A stretch of DNA of 64,000 nt from Limnanthes douglasii subsp. nivea (GCA_036936605.1 JAUPFV010000002.1:195261273-195325272), one strand, 5' to 3'. Counted from the stretch's first letter, positions 1 through 11,622 are shown. Made by a program: numbers and translations. The notes: a model not told the origin generated them from the sequence alone.

Positions 1-1954
1 TCAGTAAAAGTCTAGTGGGAGCAAAAAAAAGGTATTTGAAACTGGAAAAGTTAGTGTTAGCATTGGTGATTGCTGCTAGGAAAATGCGCCCATTACTTTC
101 AAGCTCACACTATTGAAGTTCAAACTTCATTCCCTTTGAAAAATATTGTACAACAACCTGATATTTTGGGGAGAATGACCAAGTGAGCAGATCAGATATA
201 GAAGAAAGTAAAGATAATGCACCAGTTCATTCGAGGTGGATTGTTCGAACATATGAAGGGTCTAGTGCTTCAGGGTGTAGTGTTGGGGTTCAGCTTATAG
301 CTCCAACTGGAGAAACGATGATTTAGTCTATTAAATTTGGTTTTCACGCTTCGAATAATGAAGCTGAATACGAAGTTGCTTTGGTAGGTTTAACATTGGC
401 AAAAATATATGGAGCAACTTCAGTATGCTTGGAAACTGATTCTCAGTTGTTAGAAAATCAAGTATCTAGATTTTCCGAGGCAAGAAATGATCGTTTGATT
501 TTATATCTTCGGGAACTTCGGAATTTTATGTTGTTATTCGATGATGTTGTTGTTGAATATATTGGTCGAGGAAGTAACATGGTGGCTGATTATTTAGCAA
601 ATATTGCTTATAAGGAGGAATATCCTTGGATTTTGCTACAATAAAATCCTTCAATTGTCACTCAATCCAGTCAGTGCGAATATATAGAGGAGTTCTTTGT
701 CACATCCGATGTAATTCGAGGAGATTGGCGAGCATATATTCTTAATTTTTTGACTCAATGAACGCTACTAGATGATACGAGGTTGGCTAAAAAATTGAGA
801 GGTAAAGTCTTTTGATACATAATGCTACATGGAATATTGTATAAAAAGGAATTAAGCAGGCCATTGCTACGATGTCTTGACAATCAAGAATCACAAGAGG
901 TGTTATCAGAATTGCATGATGGAGAAGGGTCATCTCATTGTGGGTTTAAAGATTTATCACGACGAATTTTACTTGCGTAATACTAGTGGCCTACAATTAT
1001 GAACGATGCTAATAATTTAGTTCAAAATTGTGATACTTGTCAAAGATTTACTAATACTATTCATAGGCCATCAGTACCGCTTATGTCTATAACTGAGGCT
1101 ATACCATTTGATATATGAGGGATTGATTTAGTAGGGCCTTTGCCAATGGCTTCTAGAGGAAGGCAAATGATAATTGTAGCAGTGGATTATTTTACAAAAT
1201 AGACCGAGGCAGAACCTCTATCTGGAACAAAGGCAAAGGATGTGATCACGTTTATTGTGAATAATATTTGTTTTCGTTTTGGTGTTCCTCGAAGAATTAC
1301 AACAGATAATGGCCCTCAGTTTAATAATAAAGAAATGGCTTCATTTTATACGTTGAAAGGAATTCAACAATGTTTTTCGACGCCTTTTCATCCTTAAGCT
1401 AATGGACAAGTCGAGGTGACAAACAGAACAATTGTAGATGGGTTGAATATGACCTTGACAAGAGCAGTAGGAAAGTGGCCAAATTATTACAAGAGGTGTT
1501 TTGGGCTTATCGGATAACTCCAAGGGAGGCTACAAAAGAAACTCCATTTTCCTTAGCATATGGAATGGACACAATTAGCCTCGTTGAATCTAAAATTTCA
1601 TCTTTTAGAATAAATCAATATTATGAAAGATTCGATGATGAATCTAAAAGGGAAAATTTAGATTTGATTGAGGAGAAAAGAGTTCGAGCTTATTTAAATG
1701 TAATTCACTATCTTATGAGGAACATATATGATTCGAAGGTGAAAGAAAGAGAATTTAAAGAAGGCGAGAAAGTGTTGAGAAAATTATTCTTGCATGCAAA
1801 GGAGAAGACCCTTGGAAAAATGACTCCAAATTCGGAATGGCCTTATATGGTTGTTGAGAGGATAAAACGAGGGTTTTATCGCCTTTGCGATTTTCAAGGG
1901 AGGATGCTTCAACACCCATGGAATATACAATATTTGAAGCTGTACTGCGAATAA
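1..1954 (+). pseudogene. Tat-type gypsy pol remnant: RNase H and integrase
   Basis: This is the C-terminal part of a retrotransposon polyprotein. An RNase H-like segment is seen at about 200-640, with the Tat-typical ASNNEAEY motif near 350 and a clean reading frame at 381-644. The integrase follows: HH/CC zinc finger at about 910-1045 (ending CDTCQRF), catalytic core with GIDLVGPLP near 1120, DNGPQF near 1305, and ANGQVEVTNRT near 1400. The C-terminal part is open from 1475 to 1954. It is broken by in-frame stops (for example a TAA within HP-ANGQ near 1396 and a TGA near 1117) and a frameshift near 1475, so it cannot make an active protein. The start lies left of the window. Confidence 0.8.
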
Positions 1955-2231
1955 ATTTGTCTTTGTATTTTGGATTTTTTACTATTGAATGGCGCACTCT
2001 TTCCTACCCTGTTGGCCCACGAAGGTTTTAATGAGGCACCGTGTACATATTCAATATTATCAATAAAATGTATTTTTGGCCAATGGTTGTTTACAAGTGT
2101 TTATTAAAAACTATCTTAACAACGTATCAAAGACTGATAATCTTTGAGGTTGGTTAAGAGTAGAATGTTCTGAAGTGTTTATTACACTTTTCGAAGAAAC
2201 AACCATTTTCGAAGTTCTACGTTTATTAAGT

Positions 2232-2377
2232 GCACTGTAAATTTTTTCTAAGTGCAATGCTCAATAACGCACTGTGTTTTTTCGAAGTTTAACGTTCACC
2301 AGACGTGCTATAATTTTTCAAAGTGCAACGTTCAATAACTGCACTGTGGTATTCGAGGTGGTATATTTGAAATTTGT
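2232..2377. repeat. Degenerate 36-37 bp tandem repeat in the element's post-pol spacer
   Basis: The motif GCACTGT, followed by an AT-rich stretch and AAGTGCAAYGTTCAATAA, recurs with starts at about 2232, 2269, 2305 (as GTGCTAT) and 2341, a period of 37, 36 and 36 bases. It lies between the integrase stop and the antisense ORF. Tandem repeats in this untranslated part are a known habit of Tat/Ogre elements. No coding potential is seen here. Confidence 0.6.
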
Positions 2378-2562
2378 AGTCATATATTGTGAATTTCGAA
2401 GTGCATTGTCGAATGGATGATAACATCGAATAATTCATATGGATGATAAAAATGAGAAATAAACAAACATTTCTCAATTAGATTTATCTGATGAAGCGCA
2501 ATAAGCAGGATTCTAGTTTAACAAGTACAAAGAGAATAACAAAATATTAAAGAACAATAAAT

Positions 2563-4808
2563 TTACTCAGACGACTCGTCCTCGAATGATTCCTCTTCTG
2601 ATGATGATGAGTCTGGGACAGGATCGAAGTATTCACTAGCACATCGTTTGATGGGAATGTCGTTCCAAAAACTTGAGATGTTAATTTTTGGATAAGTTCC
2701 ATGAAATTCTCGAAGAAGAGTGATGGTTAACTCTTCTTTGCCACTGTTAATGGCAGCCAACTTTGAAACATTCAGTTTCTACCGCAGCAACAACAGCAGC
2801 TTTTTCTTTCTCAAAATCGCCTTTCAGTTTGGTTATCTCATCAGTTCACTATTTATTTTTTGTTTCGTTAGAAGAAAGAAAAGTTTAGAGGCCTTCGGAT
2901 TTGACATTTTCAGCAGTTAGTTCATCAGCATGTTTAGCTTTGATCTTGTTCATATCCTCTTGATGTGAGGCCGTCAGCTTTTCTTTCTCAGCAAAATGTT
3001 GTGTTCGTAAATGACTTTTGATGAAGAGAGCTCCTCAAATAAACTCAGACCTTTCTGCCTCGAACATATGGAATTGCTCGACCACCTTGCCTTGAAAATT
3101 TTCCCTTAGTTTCTTTTCACATTCAGCAACTCCTTTGTAGCGGACCATGTCTTTGGCCAGTTGTTTCAAATGATCTTGAGAAGCCTCAACTTGTGAAACA
3201 AGCGCTTTTCCTGTAACGTTGATATTGTAAAATGGTTGGAGTGCCGCAAAGACTTCAGGATTGGGTGGAGGAGGAGGAAAATATGTTGGGCTAGGACGAG
3301 GAATCATCTCCAAAGTTGTAATTGGAGCAGAGGGACAAATGATTTCTAGAGATGCTTCGATGGTCGTCCTTCTCCCAAAGTGGTGCATATGATTCTGAAT
3401 ATCTTGGACAAAATCGTCTTGTCCAGCAAGCTAATGTGACTCATTAAAATTAATAAAGCTGTCGGGGTCGAAGTGGTCAGTGTTTTGATTGACATCATCA
3501 GCATTATCCTCGATGATGATCGGAGTATCATCATTGGTTGTTTGCTCTTCGAGAGGAGGATTTTGTTGATTTCCAACAGTTGTGATTTATTCCTCATCGG
3601 CCAATGCGTATTCAGTAATTGTGGATTGTTTCTTTTTCTTCCCATAAGGACTGATGGAAGCTTTCTTTTTCTTCGAAGAAGGTTCTTGTTATTTTTATTC
3701 TTCGATGGGTGAAAGAGTCTGATCTCCTGATTTCTCTTGCAATGTTTAGGCTTTGACGGTCTTGAAGGGCTAGCACCATATGTGCTAGCTGTCTTTTTAC
3801 ATTTTGTTTCCTTTTTTGCCTTTTCTTTTTTCTTCTTAGGTAGGTGACTTTTCGACCTATTGCGGATAGGGAGGAATACCTTGCAATCAGATTGAACTAA
3901 CCTTTTGCATGTGAGATGAGAATTGGGTTCATCCATCAAATTTCGAGGGAGGCAATGCTCCCTCCGTGATCAGAAAAAGATGACTATTAAGGAATTTGAT
4001 CGGTTGGAAGGCAGTGTGGAAAGCGTTGTTCCACACTTTGGCCCAAGCGGTAAGCTTTTTGAAAATATCATTGGTTGCTGACCGAAGTATAGCATATCGC
4101 GTCGGAATTTGTGAAATAATTATACAAATAAATAATTAATGAGGAGAACAACAGATGAGATCTATCTTAAAGTATATAATTTTTGAAGTACTTACGGTTG
4201 CTTCTCCAGATGAGATTTAGTTTTGATGGGTTGGCATCAGATATCACTTTACCATTATCCCATGCTCATGAGATAAAGATAAACTTTTGCTTCCAGAGTT
4301 TATAACTTTCTAAGAGATCATCGATGATTTTTAAATCATCTACTAAAGTGAGGTAGTAGAAGGGGAGCTTCGGACCTTTTGATAATTGGGTTAAAGAGAT
4401 AAAATCCTTGATGCTGATCGAAATCTTGGACAACCGAGATGCCATAATTATAGACATAAGAGTGAACTATTGATTTGGCGTCACTTGGGTAGGACATAAG
4501 TTGAGAAGTTTGAAGTTCTCCACGATCATAGGATCCAGTGGGAACCGAAGACCCCAATTGATGATTTCGGGGTAGACCACCAACTCATCATCGTTGCAAT
4601 CTAATGGAGTTTCTCCTTTCTTAGGCAGTCGAACAGTGATGTTCTCTCCCATTCCCCACTGCTTCTTTATGTCTGATGCTTGACTCTCTTGGTCATATCT
4701 ATATGGAACCTTTTTCAGCTCGATAATATAGTGAGCATCAAGACCTCTCAAATTTCCACCAATAACATCCCTCTTTTCATCGGAAACAAAGCGCGGTTCC
4801 TTCTTTTT
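2563..4808 (-). pseudogene. Antisense additional ORF (aORF) of the Tat element, C-terminal two thirds
   Basis: This reads opposite to the element's pol. At 4808-4467 the product includes RFVSDEKRDV and then YPEIINWGLRFPLDPMIVE, which resembles the plant 'putative gypsy-type transposase' domain (Pfam PF04195 as I remember it). Decayed frames continue at 4557-4266 (LVDDLKIIDDLLESYKLWK) and are followed by a lysine-rich stretch (3939-3346). Then come a proline-rich segment and a charged, probably coiled-coil part (3388-3035, ending FHMFEAERSEFI), and an acidic serine-rich tail stopping at 2563. Several frameshifts separate the pieces; some gaps could be introns. The N-terminal third lies beyond the CRM-like insertion at 10308-11136. 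The function of such aORFs is not established. Confidence 0.6.
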
Positions 4809-4813
4809 TCGAG
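4809..4813. repeat. Target site duplication TCGAG, left copy
   Basis: TCGAG directly precedes the left LTR (TGATG...) and is repeated at 10303-10307, directly after the right LTR. A 5-bp duplication is what a Ty3/gypsy integrase makes. Confidence 0.9.
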
Positions 4814-5334
4814 TGATGTAGTCGCACAAGCCCATCACTATATGGCCCTTTTAAACAAACAGAAATGGACTTTATTTGGAGCCCAGATATCAGAATTAGG
4901 CGATGCAACCACTCAAATTAAACGCATCGACAAGCCCAACGATTTTCGAAAACATCACAAAGTGATGAAGTCCAGGCTCTAAATTTCATCGTTTAAACCC
5001 TCGTTTTGCTTTTTTAGTAAAGTTTTTGGATTTTTCTATTTTTGTTGGGTTTTATTAAAATACTTAACCAGCTTCAATCGCTTTAAAATTGGGTTGAGAT
5101 TTATTTTATTGCATAAGGAGAAATCTGTAATTTTGGGCTAGGGTTTCAAGCACTTTTATAAAAAGCTCTCAAACCCTAGTTTTGCGGCAGACTTTAATGA
5201 ATAAAAATTGAGATTTTTCTCTTAGTCTCTGAGTCTCTTATATTCTAACCTAGGGTTAGGTATATATCTATTGTTTTGTATCATCCTCTTGATTTCTACA
5301 GCCGACGACTGTGTTTCGGCATCAGTCGCCACCT
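4814..5334 (+). repeat. 5' LTR of the CRM-like element
   Basis: Begins TGATGTAG and aligns end to end with 9781-10302. A TATA-like TTTTATAAAAAG at 5154-5165 probably drives the element's transcript; the same box is in the right LTR near 10124. The last base is T (A in the right LTR). Differences between the LTRs in the first 100 bases number about a dozen and are nearly all transitions, as expected from decay of methylated cytosines. Confidence 0.9.
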
Positions 5335-5337
5335 TAT

Positions 5338-5347
5338 TGGTATCAGA
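5338..5347 (+). other. Primer binding site, initiator tRNA-Met type
   Basis: TGGTATCAGA lies three bases after the 5' LTR. It matches the start of the usual plant PBS for the 3' end of initiator methionine tRNA; the following bases have decayed. It primes minus-strand DNA synthesis in such elements. Confidence 0.85.
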
Positions 5348-5449
5348 TTTAGAGTTCTTACAGCGTGGGTAACGAAGGTATACCGCCAAAGCGATCTTTT
5401 CGGGAGAAGTCCACTCTTCCGATCCCTGAATCGGTCGACCGTGATGAAT

Positions 5450-6661
5450 TCGATCAATTCTAATCCCAGGTTGGTGAACATATGCACTCGTTGGGAAATC
5501 AGATGAGAGACGTACAAGAAGCACTACACAGGCTGTTGAACAACCAAACCAACGGATTTCGAGCTCCAAGTTCGAGCAACCAGCCGTCGGGATTTGAGAG
5601 AGAGATCGGTCGCGTACGGAATCCGTTTTCTCCTCGATGAGAACAAGGTAGAGGTCAATATTCCCCACAAGACTGTCTTGACCAAGTCTTTGAGCAGCGG
5701 CCAGCGAGAGATTCTGATCTGAACGCCAATAACCGGTGGGAATCTGGATTCAGACTAGAGAACCTAGAGTTCCAAGGGGGTCTCAAACTGGAGGAGTTTT
5801 TAGATTGGATCGCCTCAGTTGAAGAAGTACTTAATATCAAGGAGGTTCCTGATGTAAAGCGGGTACAGTTGGCTCCAATTAAGTTTCGAGGCCGAGCTGC
5901 ATCCTGGTGGCAACAGCTCAAGCAGAGCAGATCAAGGCAAGGTAAGCAAAAAATAACAACTTGGGCTAAGTTTGTGAAGCACTCGAGGCCTGCATCTTTT
6001 CCTTACAACTATACGCATATCATGTATCAGAAGTTCTTAAACCTTAAAAAAGGGTCAAGGACTATTGACGAGTACACTAACAATTGTTTCAAGCTACAAA
6101 ACCGTGTCGATATTGCTGATTCAGCAGATCAGCTAGTATCTCGCTATATAGGGTGGATGCGACAGGAGTTTCAGGACCAGTTGAATATGTTCGACCCTGT
6201 GAATGTGTTTGAAGCACATCAACGTGCATTGCATCTGGAGAAATCCCTTTCACGAATTCCGTATGGCGGAGATACTGCCAAAACAACTACATTGGAATTC
6301 CCAAAAGGACGGTTCCAAGCCCTAACCCAGGAGTACCAACTGCTACTCCTATTCGTACAAGTGCTAATTTGCAGGTCCCTAGTCGCACAGTTACTTCCTC
6401 ACAGGTCCGGTGCTACTATTGTCATCAACTAGGGCACGTTTTTTACAATGTCCAAAATTACGACAACAGCCACAACAATTGAGGGGTCTGTTCGCTGACA
6501 CTGCTAATTTTTACCTGGAGGGTGACCCACGGTTTGATGAGGAACTAGAGGATGCTATTGATGAGGTTCCAGAGGACCAGGTTACAAGAGGAGATATTGG
6601 TCAGGCATTGGTTTTAAGGCGTATCTGTCTGACGCCGAAAGCTAGAAGTAAAAGGGGATGA
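5450..6661 (+). pseudogene. gag remnant of the CRM-like element
   Basis: This is a capsid/nucleocapsid relic. The frame is open from 5641 to 6432 (a TGA at 5638 breaks it upstream) and holds the retrotransposon gag core: LEEFLDWIASVEEVL, then ASWWQQLK near 5900, then SRTIDEYTNNC near 6056. The zinc knuckle CYYCHQLGH is near 6400-6430 in another frame. A frameshift falls between its His and last Cys, so the final Cys is read only in the frame of 6410-6661 (QCPKLRQQ). That last piece continues into an acidic linker (DEELEDAIDEVPEDQ) leading to protease. Confidence 0.8.
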
Positions 6662-9600
6662 TTGGCTACGGAACAATATTTTCCAATCGACTTGTACTAT
6701 TGGGGGAAAGGTATGCAAATTCGTTATTGATTCAGGGAGCTGCGAAAAAGTTATCTCTAAAAAATTTGTGCAGAAGCTGGCCTTGAAAACAGAAGACCAC
6801 CCAAAACCCTACAAGCTTGCCTGGTTAAAGAAAGGTAGTGAGGTAAATATCTCTAGAATATGTCTGGTATCTTTCTTTGTTGGGAACTATAGGGATAAAG
6901 CATGGTGCGATGTCATTGGGATGGATGCGTGTCACTTGTTGCTAGGACGACCCTGGCAATATGATAGAAGTGTCACATATGATGGTAGGAGGAACCGCTA
7001 CAGTTTCATATGGAATAATGTCAGGTTCATATTAACACCAACTAGAGAGGTATCCCCAAAACCTGCCCTTGCAGTATCAAAGGAGTCAGGTAAGAACTTT
7101 CTAGCTCGAAAGGAGTTTATAGAACATGCTCATGAAACATGGATTTTCTATCTTCTTGTGGTTAAAGAATTTAGTACTGATCCATTTGCTGGTACACCTG
7201 AGCGAGTTTGGCCGCTATTAGCAGAGTTTTCTGTTGTCTTTCCTCATACTCTACCAACATGTCTTCCTCCATTAAGAGATATCCAGCATAATATTGACCT
7301 TGTACCGGGTGCTAACCTACCAAATCGACCGTATTATCGTATGAGCCTAAAAGAGCATGAAGAACTCCGCAGACAGTTGAAAGAACTGTTGACGAAAGGC
7401 CACATCCGTGAGAGTCTTAGTCCTTGTGCGGTTCCTGAAGTGTTAACACCAAAGAATGATGTTTCAATGAGAATGTGTGTGGACAGCCGGGTTATCAACA
7501 AAATTACGGTCAGGTATTAGTTTCCTATTCCTCGCCTTGATGACTTACTAGATCAACTGAATGGTGCTACTGTGTTTACGAAGCTGGATTTGAAGAGGTG
7601 ATATCACCAGATTCGTATTCGTATAGGGGATGAGTGGAAACAGCCTTCAAGACCCGAGAAGGTCTGTTTGAATGGATGGTAATGCCATTCGGTCTTTCTA
7701 ACGCTCCTAGCACGTTCATGCGGGTTATGAACCAGGTATTTCGCCCGTTCATCGAAAAATTTCTTGCTGTGTACTTTGATGATATTCTTATATATAGTAC
7801 CACGGAAGAGTTGCATCTCCAACACTTACGCAAAGTGTTGGTTATTTTGAGGCAAGAGGATTTTTATGGGGGACTCAATAAGTGTTGTTTTATGACAGAT
7901 TCGGTCGTCTTCCTGAGGTATTGCTTGTAGTGGAAGTCGTGCGAGACTGGCCTATTCCTACTTCCATCACTGAAGTCCGCTCTTTTCACGGATTGGTCTC
8001 TTTTTACAGACGGTTCATACATAACTTGAACACTGTCATGGCTCATATTACAGAGTCTATGAAGGGCAAGACATTATGTTGGACCCCTGAAGCAGCTAAG
8101 GCGTTTGAGGAAATAAGGGTAAGACTGACTACTGTACCGATTCTGGTTTTACCTGACGTTTAACAGGATTTGAACTGCATTGGGATGCGTCCAGATTGGG
8201 CATTGGCGCTGTAATCAGCCAACAAGGCCGCCCTGTAGCATACTTTATCGAAACGTTAAGTGGAGCTAAACTCAACTACAACACCTATGACAAGGAGTTA
8301 TACGAGGTTCGAAGAACTGGAGATCCTACTTGGCCTACAATGACTTTGTTCTGTACACCGATCATGATGCCATGAAGCTTCTGCAGAGTCAGGATAAAAT
8401 CTCTTCCCTCCATGCACGTTGGGCAACATTTACTCAATAATTTACCTTTTTCATTAACTTCGGGGACAGTTAACCGCGTAGCTGATGCACTGAGCCAACA
8501 CAGCATGATGATTCAGATGGAAGGAGAAGTTATGGGATTCGAGATGATGAAAGATCTACTGGCTATCGATCCATATTTCGTTCCTATTCTAGAGGATGTC
8601 AGCGCAGTTTTGAGAAAAGATTTTGCAGTGAGAAACGGTTACCTCTTCAAAGATAATTTACTTTGTGTTCATGAGGGAAGTTTGAGGTTATTGTTTGTAT
8701 AGGATAGACACAACGAGGGGCATGGGGGTAGAGATCAAACCCTTCACTCTGTATCCGGTCAGTTCTTATGGCCGCATTTGAGGCGAGATGTTATCCGTTT
8801 TGTAGTTGGTTCTCGGGTTTACCAGGTGGTAAAAGCTACATCCTTAACTAAGGTCTATACCTACCACTCCCAATACCGGAAGGACCGTAGCGAAGCGTCA
8901 GCATGTATTTCATCTCTGGGCTTCCAAGAACACAGAGAGGTAACGATTCTATTTTTGTAGTAGTTGACGGGTTTTCTAAGATGGCCTACTTTATTGCCTG
9001 CAAGAAAACCACAGATGCTCTGAATGTTGCTAATTTATCCTTTCGTGAGGTCTACCGCTCACATGGTCTACCCTTGAATATTGTTTCTAATCACGATACA
9101 CGGTTTCTGGGCATTTTGGAGGAGTTTGTGGCACCTCACAAACATGAAGCTGAGTTTTAGCAGCGCGTATCACCCGCAGACAAACGGCCAAACCGAGGTA
9201 ACTAATCAAACGTTAGGCAACATGTTACGCACAGAGGTCTCTGGGAACTTTGAAGCATGGTATTCCCTCCTTTATCACGTTCAGTTCGCCTACAACAGGC
9301 ACCACAAGCGCAGTACTGGGTATAGTTCTTTCATGGTAGTCTATGGTTATAACCCACGGGGTCCTATGGACTTAACTTTCCCAACGCTTGATAAGGTTCC
9401 AGCTAAGGTCGAGAACACCATTGCTGATCTATGGGAGATCCATGAGAACACCCGCAAACACCTGGAGGAAATAACACAGAATACAAGATTGTCAGAGATA
9501 AGAAGCGCCGCCTGGTGGAGTTTGCAGTGAAGGACTTTGTATGGGATGTTTTGACCAGGGATCGTTATCCTAGACACGAGTACAACAAGTTGGCTGCAAG

Positions 9601-9745
9601 GAAGGTGGGTCCGTTTGAAATTATCGAAAATATTAATCCCAATGCATACAGGTTGAAGCTACTTAGCCACATACAGACCCATAACATTTTCAACGTGAAG
9701 CAGCTGGTGCCATTTACCGCTGCTGATGAGGATGATGAAGCTTAG
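6661..9745 (+). pseudogene. pol remnant of the CRM-like element (PR-RT-RH-IN)
   Basis: Protease: D-S-G active site at 6729-6737 (FVIDSGSCE). RT: the N-terminal part in 7250-7515 contains HNIDLVPGANLPN and RESLSPCAVPEVLTPK; the active site YFDD is intact at 7772-7783. RNase H is at about 8160-8430. Integrase: HH/CC zone 8706-8840, core with [20 protein letters not shown] near 8905, SAYHPQTNGQTEV near 9160, and a C-terminal part (HEYNKLAARKVGPFEII) in 9515-9745. Stops (TAG near 7518, TGA near 7600) and several frameshifts (about 7640, 7900, 8300, 9150) make it non-functional. The motif style is CRM/Reina-like. Confidence 0.85.
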
Positions 9746-9949
9746 AATTCGTGGGCAAATTCTTCCGAAGAAGGAGAGGATGATATAATTGCACAAGTTC
9801 ATGCCTATATGGCCCTTTTGGACAAACGGAAATGGGCTTTATTTGGGGTCCAGATATCAGAATTAGGCGATGCGACCACTCAAGTCGAATCCATCGAGAA
9901 GCCCAACGAATTTCGAAAGCATCATTTTGTGATGAAGTCTAGGCTCTAA
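9746..9949 (+). pseudogene. C-terminal extension of pol reading into the 3' LTR
   Basis: After the TAG that ends the frame at 9743-9745, the same frame stays open to the TAA at 9947-9949. It crosses the PPT and the first 169 bases of the 3' LTR (SEEGEDD, then KRKWALFGVQISELGDATTQ). From memory, coding sequence extending into the 3' LTR and carrying a chromodomain-like CR motif is typical of CRM elements. Whether this segment is such a motif needs alignment. The TAG is probably a mutated codon. Confidence 0.5.
9765..9780 (+). other. Polypurine tract
   Basis: The purine-rich CCGAAGAAGGAGAGGA directly abuts the 3' LTR start at 9781. It is the expected primer for plus-strand synthesis. Confidence 0.85.
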
Positions 9950-10302
9950 ATTTCATCGTTTAAACCCTCGGTTTGCTGTTTTAGTAAATTTTCTTAATTG
10001 TTCTATTTTTGTTGGATTTTATTAAAATACTTAACCAGCTCATATCGCTTTGAAATTGGGCAGAGCTTTATTTTATTGCATAAGGAGAAAGCTATAATTT
10101 TGGGCTAGGGTTTCAAGCACTTTTATAAAAAGGTCTCAAACCCTAGTTTTGCGGCAGACTTTGATGAATAAAAATTGATATTTTTCTCTTAGTCTCCGAG
10201 TCTCTTATATTCTAACCTAGGGTTAGGTATAAATCTATTGTTTTGTATCATTCTTCTTGATTTCTACAGCCGATGACTGTGTTTCGACATCAGTCACCAC
10301 CA
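9781..10302 (+). repeat. 3' LTR of the CRM-like element
   Basis: Begins TGATATAATTGC, ends CACCACCA, and aligns along its whole length with 4814-5334. It is followed at once by TCGAG (10303-10307), the second copy of the target duplication. Confidence 0.9.
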
Positions 10303-10307
10303 TCGAG

Positions 10308-11136
10308 GCTTGCAAACTTTCTTTTCTGTGGTAGTTTCTGAGTCCCTCTCATCGGATTCAGCTTCATTATCAGGTCTGGTAGCCTCAGAATCAGCTCTAT
10401 CGGCTTTGATGTTTCATCTCTTGTTTGGGGAGGATTTTGTTGAGGAAATGGAGCTTCGGCTTTTGATGAGGGATCCCTTGTTTGGGGAGGATTTCTAGAT
10501 GGATTTTGTTAGGAAAATGAAGTTTCTTCATTATTTCTCTTTGAGGAGGAGACTGAGTAGCTGGATTCGAGGAGGGGGGGAAGTTGGAGTAACATCTGAA
10601 TCATCTCCCATGACTATGCAAGTTTTTCTTTTTTGAGTTGGTTGAGGATGAGTCGAGGAAGGAATAGTTGAGATTTGTTTTGAGGAAGATTTGTTTGAAT
10701 ATTCACAAACTCAGAGGTGAAACTTTGATTTGAGAAGAACAGGCTCGAGGCGTTTTAGGTGTTTGAACTTTCGAAGAAGGACGCACTTCGGTTATAAGGG
10801 AAGGTGAAAAAGCAGGTACTTTAGTTAGATCGAAGTTACCGTAATACATGGTTTTAGTGGTTGTTCCAATAGGAACATTGTTGATTAATCCGGCAGCCTT
10901 ATACTCCTCTGCTCTTTCAGTAATGCAAAAGTATTTGTATGATCTGAAGACCAGATTATCGTCAGGCTTTGGAGATTTGAGTTTTTTGGGTATGCTAGCC
11001 TTGGAACTTCTGGTTTTTGGATTTTTTTCTCATGAACTGGATGGAGATTGACCGGAGAATATAGGTTTTGATCGGAAAGTTTGAATTTTCTGATGAAGAT
11101 GCTGAGAAAGTTGAAGAACACGTTGAAGGTAGCCAA
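10308..11136 (-). pseudogene. Antisense ORF of the Tat element, N-terminal part
   Basis: Past the right LTR the minus strand again shows protein-like sequence: a possible start at 11136 (MATFNVFF), KIQKPEVPRLAYPK near 11010, and, in shifting frames, KAAGLINNVPIGTTTKTMYYGNFD, serine/proline-rich linkers and TSPPSSNP. I infer that it joins the 4808-2563 segment, because removing 4814-10302 and one TCGAG makes the two contiguous and in the right order. Stops and frameshifts are frequent. Confidence 0.45.
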
Positions 11137-11622
11137 GGGTGTGCTTTTTCTCTCTCAAGGAATTTGTATTGTGAGAATAAAAAATGAGGCTACTAATGAA
11201 TTTATAGCAGGTTAGGAAGAAATGTAGAAGTGGAAAGGACTCTATGATGATAGAGCAGAATGCAAGACGGTGAAAAGCTTATGAGTTCGACATGTGTTAG
11301 ACCAGCTAGCTAGATATGAATCTAGTAGCTATGCGTTCATGATGAATCTTGAACGGTTAGATTTGTGGCCATATTTGACAAAATTCGAAGATTATCATTC
11401 TCCAATTTGAGTTCGATGACTATATTTTGAAATTGCTCCCAAAAAGATTCGAGGAGAAAGAAAAAGAAATTACTGAGTTTTTTACTTCGAGTTTTCTACT
11501 AAGTTTTTGACTTCGAGTTTTCTACTGAGTTTTTTATTTCGAAATTTCTGATATGGGTTTTTGAAGGATTCGAAGATATTTAGTTCTCACTCATTTACTG
11601 ACATGAAAACTATGGGGGCTAC

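Larger units (their letters stand above)
4814..10302 (+). mobile_element. Complete CRM-like chromovirus LTR retrotransposon, nested
   Basis: The element is about 5.5 kb, with LTRs of 521 and 522 bases, a PBS matching initiator tRNA-Met, gag-pol in one sense direction, a PPT, and a TCGAG duplication at both ends. The domain order is gag, protease, RT, RNase H, integrase. The LTRs start with TGATG/TGATA and the pol reading frame runs on into the 3' LTR; from memory both are features of the CRM (centromeric) lineage. The RT and integrase motifs also fit the related Reina lineage. All ORFs are broken, so it is non-autonomous now. It inserted into the antisense ORF of the Tat element. Confidence 0.85.

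Noticed and set aside
3346..3939. Lysine-rich 197-codon ORF as a nuclear or ribosomal gene
   Set aside because: Its composition and position fit the basic middle part of the Tat antisense ORF, and neighbouring frames continue the same protein.
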